64,000 bases of DNA, taken from positions 112,336 to 176,335 of the forward strand of contig NZ_LODL01000040.1 in assembly GCF_001551835.1 (NCBI RefSeq), read 5' to 3'. Below are positions 58,478 through 64,000 of this stretch, piece by piece; position 1 is the stretch's first letter; every line of letters begins with the position of its first letter. The notes below the pieces were generated by a model. It searched no databases and had not been told where the DNA came from. It saw only the letters and a list, made by a program, of their open reading frames with translations. The position numbers and the translations under genes were made by a program. This DNA is from Dechloromonas denitrificans. GTDB lineage: Bacteria > Pseudomonadota > Gammaproteobacteria > Burkholderiales > Rhodocyclaceae.

Positions 58478-59248
58478 TTGACGCAGAAGGTCTTCATCAC
58501 GGGCGCCTCGTCGGGTATCGGCGAGGCGCTTGCCGTTTACTACGCCGCGCAGGGCGCAACGCTGGGGCTGGTGGCGCGCCGTCGCGACTTTCTGGACGGG
58601 CTGAACCAACGCCTCGGCGGGCGCCACGCCTGCTATGCGCTCGACGTCGCCGATGCGCCGGCCCTGCACGATGCGGCGACCGACTTCATCTTCCGTTTCG
58701 GGGCGCCCGACATCATCATCGCCAATGCCGGCGTTTCGGCCGGGACGCTGACCGAGTGCGAGGAGGATCTCGACATCTTCCGGCGGGTGATGGATACCAA
58801 CGTGTTCGGCATGGCGGCGACTTTCGCGCCGTTCATTCCGGCCATGCGCGTCGCCGGCGGCGAGCGGCGCCTGGTCGGCATCGCCTCGGTCGCTGGCATT
58901 CGCGGCCTGCCCGGGGCGGAAGCCTATTCGGCTTCGAAGGCGGCGGCGATCGCCTATCTGGAAAGCCTGCGCCTCGAAATGCGCCCTTACGGCATCAAGG
59001 TGGTGACCATTGCCCCCGGCTACATCGAAACGCCGATGACTGCGGTCAACCCCTACAAAATGCCCTTTTTGCTGCCGGTCGACCAAGCGGCCGAACGCTT
59101 CGCGGCGGCCATTGCGCGCGGCACCACCTACACCGTCATCCCATGGCCGATGGGCGTCGTCGCCAAGTTGCTGCGCGCGCTGCCCAACTGGCTCTACGAC
59201 CGCCTGTTCACAAGCGCCCCGCGCAAGCCGCGCGGCTTGTTAAAATAG
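58478..59248 (+). CDS. Short-chain dehydrogenase/reductase
   Basis: A 256-residue SDR with a TTG start directly after the dsbA stop. The cofactor motif FITGASSGIGEALAVYYA (TGxxxGxG), the structural NAG (IIANAGVSAGTL), the catalytic Ser in GIASVAGIRGLPG and the YxxxK pair in AYSASKAA are all present. The C-terminal region (YDRLFTSAPRKPRGLLK) is basic. It is probably NADP-dependent; substrate unknown. The frame has no ATG near the TGASSGIG strand, so the TTG start is well supported. Confidence 0.9.
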   Translation: MTQKVFITGASSGIGEALAVYYAAQGATLGLVARRRDFLDGLNQRLGGRHACYALDVADAPALHDAATDFIFRFGAPDIIIANAGVSAGTLTECEEDLDIFRRVMDTNVFGMAATFAPFIPAMRVAGGERRLVGIASVAGIRGLPGAEAYSASKAAAIAYLESLRLEMRPYGIKVVTIAPGYIETPMTAVNPYKMPFLLPVDQAAERFAAAIARGTTYTVIPWPMGVVAKLLRALPNWLYDRLFTSAPRKPRGLLK

Positions 59249-59252
59249 CCCG

Positions 59253-59456
59253 ATGCTAGACCTCAAGATCAATGGCGAAGTCCGCCAGTTTCCCGCAGCG
59301 CTGACCGTGACCGGCCTGATCGACCAGCTCGGTTACACCGGCAAGCGCATCGCCGTCGAACGCAACGGCGAAATCGTCCCGAAAAGCCAGCATGCGACCA
59401 CGCAGCTCGCCGCCGGCGACCAACTCGAAATCGTCGTCGCCGTCGGCGGCGGCTGA
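59253..59456 (+). CDS. thiS: Thiamine biosynthesis sulfur carrier ThiS
   Basis: A 67-residue ubiquitin-like protein ending in Gly-Gly (IVVAVGGG), the C-terminus that becomes a thiocarboxylate for thiazole synthesis. It starts [20 protein letters not shown], the usual ThiS opening. It lies 15 bp upstream of thiG, and the pair with thiG fits the thiazole pathway. The ThiF adenylyltransferase is not in the window. Confidence 0.93.
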   Translation: MLDLKINGEVRQFPAALTVTGLIDQLGYTGKRIAVERNGEIVPKSQHATTQLAAGDQLEIVVAVGGG

Positions 59457-59471
59457 ACCGGAGCACACTCC

Positions 59472-60254
59472 ATGCATCAACTGACCATCGCCGGCAAGGC
59501 GTACCGTTCCCGCTTGCTGGTCGGCACCGGCAAGTACAAGGATTTCGCCGAAACGCGCGCCGCCATCGACGCCTCGGGCGCCGAGATCGTCACCGTCGCC
59601 ATCCGTCGCACCAATATCGGCCAGGACGCCAGCCAGCCCAACCTGCTCGACGCCATTCCGCCGTCGCAATTCACCATCCTGCCCAATACCGCCGGCTGCT
59701 ACACCGCCGACGACGCGGTGCGCACGCTGCGCCTGGCACGCGAACTGCTCGACGGCCATCCGCTGTGCAAGCTGGAAGTGCTCGGCGACCCGACCAATCT
59801 CTTCCCGAACATGCCGGAAACCCTGAAGGCCGCCGAAACGCTGGTCAAGGAAGGTTTCCAGGTCATGGTCTACTGCGCCGACGACCCGATCCAGTGCAAG
59901 ATGCTGGAAGAAATCGGCTGCGTCGCGGTGATGCCGCTCGCTTCGCTGATCGGTTCCGGCATGGGCATCGTCAACCCGTGGAACCTGCGCCTGATCATCG
60001 ACAACGCCAAGGTGCCGATCATCGTCGACGCCGGCGTTGGCACCGCGTCGGACGCGACCATCGCGATGGAGCTGGGCTGCGACGGCGTGCTGATGAACAC
60101 CGCCATCGCCCACGCCAAAAATCCCGTACTGATGGCCAGCGCCATGAAAAAGGGCATCGAAGCCGGCCGCGAGGCTTTCCTGGCCGGCCGCATGGCCCGC
60201 AAATACTACTCGGCCGACCCGTCGTCGCCGACTTCCGGACTGATCGGCTCATGA
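59472..60254 (+). CDS. thiG: Thiazole synthase ThiG
   Basis: A 260-residue TIM-barrel enzyme that combines deoxyxylulose phosphate, dehydroglycine and sulfur from ThiS-COSH to form the thiazole phosphate. Typical segments: [60 protein letters not shown] and [20 protein letters not shown]. It overlaps trmB by 4 bp. Length fits the family. Confidence 0.97.
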   Translation: MHQLTIAGKAYRSRLLVGTGKYKDFAETRAAIDASGAEIVTVAIRRTNIGQDASQPNLLDAIPPSQFTILPNTAGCYTADDAVRTLRLARELLDGHPLCKLEVLGDPTNLFPNMPETLKAAETLVKEGFQVMVYCADDPIQCKMLEEIGCVAVMPLASLIGSGMGIVNPWNLRLIIDNAKVPIIVDAGVGTASDATIAMELGCDGVLMNTAIAHAKNPVLMASAMKKGIEAGREAFLAGRMARKYYSADPSSPTSGLIGS

Positions 60255-60985
60255 GCGATACCCCCCTGATTCAACCGAGCGCCACCGCTGGCGACGGCAC
60301 CTATACCGAAGGCCGTGAAGGCTACGGTCACATCAAGAGTTTCGTCCGCCGGGCCGGCCGCATGTCGGAAGCGCAGGAGCGCTACTACGCCGACATGATG
60401 CCGAAGATCGGCCTGGTCTATGCGCCGCAGCCGGTGGACCTGAACGCCTTCTTTGGTCGCGATAACCCGAAAGTGCTGGAAATCGGCACCGGCATGGGCG
60501 AGACGACGGCGAAGATCGCCGCGGCGCATCCCGAGATCGATTACCTCGGCGTCGAAGTGCATGTGCCGGGCGTCGGCGCCTTGTGCAAGCAGATTGCCGA
60601 GCGCGAACTGAGCAATCTGCGCATCTGCCAGCACGATGCCGTCGAAGTGGTGCGCGACATGCTGCCGGAAGGCTCGCTTGACGGCGTCCATGTCTTCTTC
60701 CCCGATCCTTGGCACAAGGCCCGCCACAACAAGCGCCGGTTGATCCAGCCGCCGTTCGTCGCGCTGCTCGCGTCGCGCCTGAAGCCGGGCGGCTATTTCC
60801 ACTGCGCTACCGATTGGGAAGAGTATGCCCACCAGATGCTGGAAGTGCTGGCCGGCGATCCGTCGCTGGTCAATAGCGCCGAAGGTTTTGCGCCGCGTCC
60901 GGAATACCGGCCGCTGACCAAGTTCGAAAACCGCGGCCTGCGTCTCGGCCACGGCGTCTGGGACGTCATTTTCCGGAAGCGCTGA
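60251..60985 (+). CDS. trmB: tRNA (guanine-N7-)-methyltransferase TrmB
   Basis: A 244-residue SAM methyltransferase that forms m7G46 in tRNA. The SAM motif is [20 protein letters not shown], and the family signature appears in [20 protein letters not shown]. The ending [14 protein letters not shown] is also typical. The start overlaps the thiG stop. A 10-bp perfect inverted repeat (TTCCGGAAGC / GCTTCCGGAA, 60971-60995) spans the stop codon and may act as a weak terminator. Confidence 0.96.
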   Translation: MSDTPLIQPSATAGDGTYTEGREGYGHIKSFVRRAGRMSEAQERYYADMMPKIGLVYAPQPVDLNAFFGRDNPKVLEIGTGMGETTAKIAAAHPEIDYLGVEVHVPGVGALCKQIAERELSNLRICQHDAVEVVRDMLPEGSLDGVHVFFPDPWHKARHNKRRLIQPPFVALLASRLKPGGYFHCATDWEEYAHQMLEVLAGDPSLVNSAEGFAPRPEYRPLTKFENRGLRLGHGVWDVIFRKR

Positions 60986-60995
60986 GCTTCCGGAA
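60971..60995. terminator. Hairpin spanning the trmB stop
   Basis: TTCCGGAAGC and GCTTCCGGAA form a perfect 10-bp stem with a 5-nt loop. No U-tract follows on either strand, so terminator activity is uncertain. Confidence 0.35.
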
Positions 60996-61003
60996 CATCG
61001 GAG

Positions 61004-61738
61004 TCAGGCCGGCCGCGCCTTGCGGCGCCGGCCGAACAGCCCGAGGCCGCCGAGTGCGGTAGCCAGCAACAGGCCGCTGCCCGGTTCATCAACCGCGTTG
61101 GCGGCGAGGCTGGCCGGCAGCTGGGTGGCGACCAGATAGTCCTGGTAGCCGGTGCTGCTGCCAACACCACCCGATTTGCCGCTGGTATAGAAGGTGAAGC
61201 TGTAATTGTTGCTGCCGAATTGGCCGTCGATCTGGTTCAGCATGCCGTTCGCCAGCGAGACCAGGTTCTGCGTCGTCTGGTTGGTGGTGCGGACCAGGCC
61301 GCTGCCATCCAGCTTCAGGTCGCCGTCGGCAACGATTTCCCAGAGGGCGAGCTGGAAGGCGGCTGCGGCGTTGGCGCCGCCATTGTTGAGCTTCAGGGTG
61401 CTGGCGTAGGACTCAGAATACAGCTCGCGGATGTAGTTGGCCTTGGTCGTGCCGAAAATGCCGTCGAGGCTGCTGGTCAGGTAGCTCTGCTTGGTGGTTG
61501 GCGACCATTCCCAGGGATCGACGCAGAAGGCGAGGGCGCCGATGGCATTGTCGATGCTGAGGGTTTGCAGGCCGGCCCAGTAGTTGGCGGCGCCGGACTG
61601 GATCGGCAGGATCAGGCTGGTGGTCGATTGGCCGTTGGTCAGGCCGCTTTCCATGAGCAGCACCGGGGTGGCGGAAGCCGTGGTGGCGACGAGGCAGGCA
61701 ACGGCGCTGAGCAGGCTTTTGATCGGCAGTTTTTTCAT
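61004..61738 (-). CDS. PEP-CTERM sorting-domain exported protein
   Basis: A 244-residue protein with a signal peptide (MKKLPIKSLLSAVACLVATT, cut near ASA) preceded by GGGGAGCG. The C-terminus is a PEP-CTERM signal: DEPGSGLLLATALGGLGLFG followed by RRRKARPA, processed by an exosortase/archaeosortase-type system in EPS-producing betaproteobacteria. The middle is Asn/Ser/Thr-rich with a possible Cys-containing patch (GALAFCVDPWEWSP). The frame to 61819 is a false extension. Function of the mature protein is unknown; it is probably surface or biofilm-associated. Confidence 0.9.
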   Translation of the reverse strand: MKKLPIKSLLSAVACLVATTASATPVLLMESGLTNGQSTTSLILPIQSGAANYWAGLQTLSIDNAIGALAFCVDPWEWSPTTKQSYLTSSLDGIFGTTKANYIRELYSESYASTLKLNNGGANAAAAFQLALWEIVADGDLKLDGSGLVRTTNQTTQNLVSLANGMLNQIDGQFGSNNYSFTFYTSGKSGGVGSSTGYQDYLVATQLPASLAANAVDEPGSGLLLATALGGLGLFGRRRKARPA

Positions 61739-61941
61739 TGATGCGCTCCCCGAGCAGGTTTGTATTTGTTGGGGCCGAGCATAAGGCCGCGCATAAATAT
61801 GGCCTGTGAAATGCCTCACGGTCGTCGCCAGTTGGCCGGGCTGTTAAACTCTCGCCCCGACTTGCCCGGGAAAATTCCGCCCGGGTCCGCCGCCGGGCGC
61901 CAGCGCCGGGTGGTCAGCAACCTTTTTAAGAGTTCAGAATT

Positions 61942-62859
61942 ATGTGGTTCAAGAATCTTCAGCTTTACCGTCTGCCGACGCCGTGGAACATCGACCTCGC
62001 CAAGTTCGAGGAACAACTGGCCCGCGCCCCCTTCGTCAAATGCCCGAGCAACCAGCCGATGTCGCGCGGCTGGGTGTCGCCGCGCCGTGACGGCGCGCTG
62101 GTCTTCTCGCTCGGCCGCCAGTGGATGATCGCGCTCAGCGTCGAACAGCGCCTGCTGCCGTCCTCGGTGGTCAATGAAGAGGTCAAGGAACGGGCCGAGG
62201 CGATGGAAGCGCAGCAGGGTTACGCGCCGGGCCGCAAGCAGTTGAAGGATCTGCGTGATCGCGTCACCGAGGAACTGATGCCGCGCGCCTTCACCCGCCG
62301 CCGCACCACCTACGTCTGGGTCGACCCGCAGAACGGCTGGTTCTGCGTCGATGCCGCCAGCCCGGCCAAGGCCGAGGAAGTGATCGAGCATCTGCGCCAG
62401 TGCCTCGACGAGTTCCCGCTGTCCATGGTCCATACCCAGGTTTCGCCGCAGAGCGCGATGGCCGACTGGCTGGCCGGCGGCGACGCCCCGGCCGGTTTCA
62501 CCATCGACCGCGACTGCGAACTGAAGGCGGTCGGCGAGGAAAAGGCGGCGGTCCGCTACGTCCGTCACCCGCTCGACGGCGAGGAAATTGCCGGCGAGAT
62601 CAAGGCCCACCTGGCCAGCGGCAAGCTGCCGACCAAGCTGGCGCTGACCTGGGACGACCGGATCTCCTTTGTGCTCGGCGAGAAGATGGAAATCAAGCGT
62701 CTCGCCTTCCTCGATCTGTTGAAGGACGAAGCCGAGAAGAGCGCCGAACGGGCCGACGAGCAGTTCGATGCCGATTTCGCGCTGATGACCGGCGAATTTG
62801 CCCGCTTCCTGCCGCAACTGATCGAAGCGCTCGGCGGCGAAGTCGTCGACACGCCGTGA
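61942..62859 (+). CDS. rdgC: Recombination-associated protein RdgC
   Basis: A 305-residue DNA-binding protein that forms rings around dsDNA and limits RecA. The opening MWFKNLQLYRLPTPWNIDLA and the internal LVFSLGRQWMIALSVEQRLL and VWVDPQNGWFCVDAASPAKA are typical of the family. It overlaps ychJ by 4 bp. A 203-bp gap upstream holds only the divergent PEP-CTERM promoter region. Confidence 0.95.
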   Translation: MWFKNLQLYRLPTPWNIDLAKFEEQLARAPFVKCPSNQPMSRGWVSPRRDGALVFSLGRQWMIALSVEQRLLPSSVVNEEVKERAEAMEAQQGYAPGRKQLKDLRDRVTEELMPRAFTRRRTTYVWVDPQNGWFCVDAASPAKAEEVIEHLRQCLDEFPLSMVHTQVSPQSAMADWLAGGDAPAGFTIDRDCELKAVGEEKAAVRYVRHPLDGEEIAGEIKAHLASGKLPTKLALTWDDRISFVLGEKMEIKRLAFLDLLKDEAEKSAERADEQFDADFALMTGEFARFLPQLIEALGGEVVDTP

Positions 62860-63260
62860 AAGCCGGCGACGCCTGCCCCTGCGGCAGCGGCAGGCGTTAT
62901 GCCGAGTGCTGCGGTCGACTGCATGAAAAGGGCGAAAATGCCCCGACCGCCGAGGCGCTGATGCGTTCGCGCTACAGCGCCTTCGTGCTCGGTTTGGCGG
63001 ATTATCTGCTGGCGACCTGGCATGCCTCGACCCGGCCGGCCGAACTCGACCTCAGCGACGAGACCGGCACCAAGTGGCTGGGCCTCGATGTCAAACGGCA
63101 CCAGCAGCAGGACGCGCAGCACGCCATCGTCGAATTCGTCGCCCGTTACCGGGTGGCGGGGCGCGGCCATCGTTTGCACGAAACCAGTCGCTTCGTCCGC
63201 GAGGACGGCCGCTGGTTCTATCTCGATGGCGACATCGACCCCGGCAGTTCCGCTGCCTGA
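62856..63260 (+). CDS. ychJ: YchJ-family protein with SEC-C motif
   Basis: A 134-residue protein with a GTG start overlapping the rdgC stop. The SEC-C metal-binding motif is CPCGSGRRYAECCGRLHEKG at the N-terminus, followed by the family's MRSRYSAFVLGLADYLLATW and FVARYRVAGRGHRLHETSRF. SEC-C motifs bind zinc. Function unknown, although YchJ is widely conserved. The GC-rich coding of ECCGRLH resembles the GTCGACCGC repeat core by chance only. Confidence 0.9.
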   Translation: MKAGDACPCGSGRRYAECCGRLHEKGENAPTAEALMRSRYSAFVLGLADYLLATWHASTRPAELDLSDETGTKWLGLDVKRHQQQDAQHAIVEFVARYRVAGRGHRLHETSRFVREDGRWFYLDGDIDPGSSAA

Positions 63261-63299
63261 TTAGCGGGCCACTGGCCCACCTGAAGAAAAGAATTTCTC

Positions 63300-64000
63300 A
63301 TGATCATCCTCAAGAACGTCACGCTGCGCCGGGTTTCCAAGGTGCTGCTCGACAAGGCCTCGGTCACCATCAATCCCGGTGAAAAGGTCGGCCTGGTCGG
63401 CCGCAACGGGGCCGGCAAGTCCACGCTGTTCGCGCTGCTCAACGGCACCTTGCATGAGGATGGCGGCGACTATTCGATTCCCAAGCAGTGGCGCATGGCG
63501 CAGGTGGCGCAGGACATGCCGGAAACGGCGCAGAGCGCCACCGACTTCGTCATCGACGGCGACACGACCTTGCTCGCCGCCCGCAACGAGGTGCATGACG
63601 CCGAAGCCAGCGATGACGGCATGCGCATGGCGGAAGCCTACATGGCGCTCAACGACGCCGGCGAGCACGATGCAGAAGCGCGCGCCCAGGCGCTGATCCT
63701 CGGTCTCGGCTTCAAGGTCTCGGAACTGCACAACCCGGTCGACAGCTTCTCCGGCGGCTGGCGCATGCGCCTGCAACTGGCGCGCGCCCTGATGTGCCCG
63801 TCCGACATCATGCTGCTCGACGAACCGACCAACCACCTCGACCTCGATGCCCTGGTCTGGCTCGAAGCCTGGTTGAAGCGCTACCCGGGCACGCTGATCA
63901 TGATCAGCCACGACCGCGAATTCCTCGACGCCATCACCGGCGTCACGCTGCACATCGACAACGCCAAGCTGGTCCGCTACGGTGGCAACTACAGCAAGTT
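63300..64000 (+). CDS. ABC-F family ATPase (cut by window edge)
   Basis: The first 233 residues of an ABC-F protein starting MIILKNVTLRRVSKVLLDKA. The first nucleotide-binding domain is complete enough to show Walker A GLVGRNGAGKSTLFALL, the linker signature SFSGGWRMRLQLARAL, Walker B IMLLDEPTNHLDLDAL and the switch His in MISHDREFLD. ABC-F proteins lack membrane domains and act on the ribosome or in stress. The pattern is closest to YheS/Uup types. The second ABC half lies beyond the window. Confidence 0.92.
   Translation, partial: MIILKNVTLRRVSKVLLDKASVTINPGEKVGLVGRNGAGKSTLFALLNGTLHEDGGDYSIPKQWRMAQVAQDMPETAQSATDFVIDGDTTLLAARNEVHDAEASDDGMRMAEAYMALNDAGEHDAEARAQALILGLGFKVSELHNPVDSFSGGWRMRLQLARALMCPSDIMLLDEPTNHLDLDALVWLEAWLKRYPGTLIMISHDREFLDAITGVTLHIDNAKLVRYGGNYSK

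Noticed and set aside
62900-62940. Another apparent copy of the GTCGACCGC repeat
   Set aside because: It lies inside ychJ and encodes the conserved CCGRLHEKG motif, so the likeness is due to coding constraint.

Overview
The window looks like a chromosome segment from a GC-rich betaproteobacterium, most likely of the Rhodocyclales (Dechloromonas/Azonexus type). This is inferred from the style of the housekeeping genes (argS, dsbA, thiS-thiG-trmB, rdgC, ubiB, rhlE), a PEP-CTERM protein, PQQ biosynthesis genes and very dense two-component/c-di-GMP signalling. I see no rRNA or tRNA genes. Both ends cut a gene: a VgrG at the left edge and an ABC-F ATPase at the right edge.

Layout. 1-8.6 kb: partial VgrG, a SulP transporter with STAS and cyclic-nucleotide-binding domains, a Na+/K+-type P-type ATPase, a lipase-like hydrolase and a DsbA/FrnE-type oxidoreductase. 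8.7-12.3 kb: a tight operon led by pqqE, followed by a 31-residue membrane peptide, a PuuD-like membrane protein, a SerC-like aminotransferase and a DHODH-like protein. 12.3-14.8 kb: a Crp/Fnr regulator and two uncharacterised genes. 15.1-17.9 kb: a lower-GC array of small minus-strand genes separated by integron attC-like sites, with no integrase in view. 18.3-21 kb: a MalT-type LuxR regulator.

21.1-38.7 kb is the most striking part. Nine consecutive minus-strand genes, most overlapping or nearly touching, encode four sensor histidine kinases (one with a hemerythrin domain, one hybrid), a REC-PAS-PAS-GGDEF(degenerate)-EAL-REC protein, a REC-HD-GYP phosphodiesterase, a small response regulator, an MglA-type GTPase and a fusion of a receiver domain to a complete PilB/GspE-type assembly ATPase. 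No pilus or secretion structural genes accompany them. This looks like an integrated phosphorelay, c-di-GMP and GTPase circuit acting on a traffic ATPase, and is the best candidate here for an undescribed system.

38.9-40.8 kb holds pqqB and pqqC, with the PqqA precursor gene downstream of them rather than upstream. pqqE is 30 kb away and no pqqD is visible. A palindromic repeat and a possible small RNA with a terminator follow. 41.1-41.9 kb is a second low-GC patch with a HEPN-type gene next to what looks like a collapsed attC. 41.9-53.1 kb carries small membrane/lipoprotein genes, rhlE, a YegD-like Hsp70, a SIMPL protein, a PncC/CinA-type deamidase, a DUF302 protein, an Hpt protein, a SWIM-SNF2 helicase and ubiB. 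53.3-64 kb carries a diguanylate cyclase, a hypoxanthine-DNA glycosylase, argS, a SPOR protein, dsbA, an SDR, thiS-thiG-trmB, a PEP-CTERM protein, rdgC, ychJ and the ABC-F gene.

A family of intergenic repeats with a GCGGTCGACCGC palindrome recurs at six places, four of them between convergent genes. One copy supplies the C-terminus of the DHODH-like protein.
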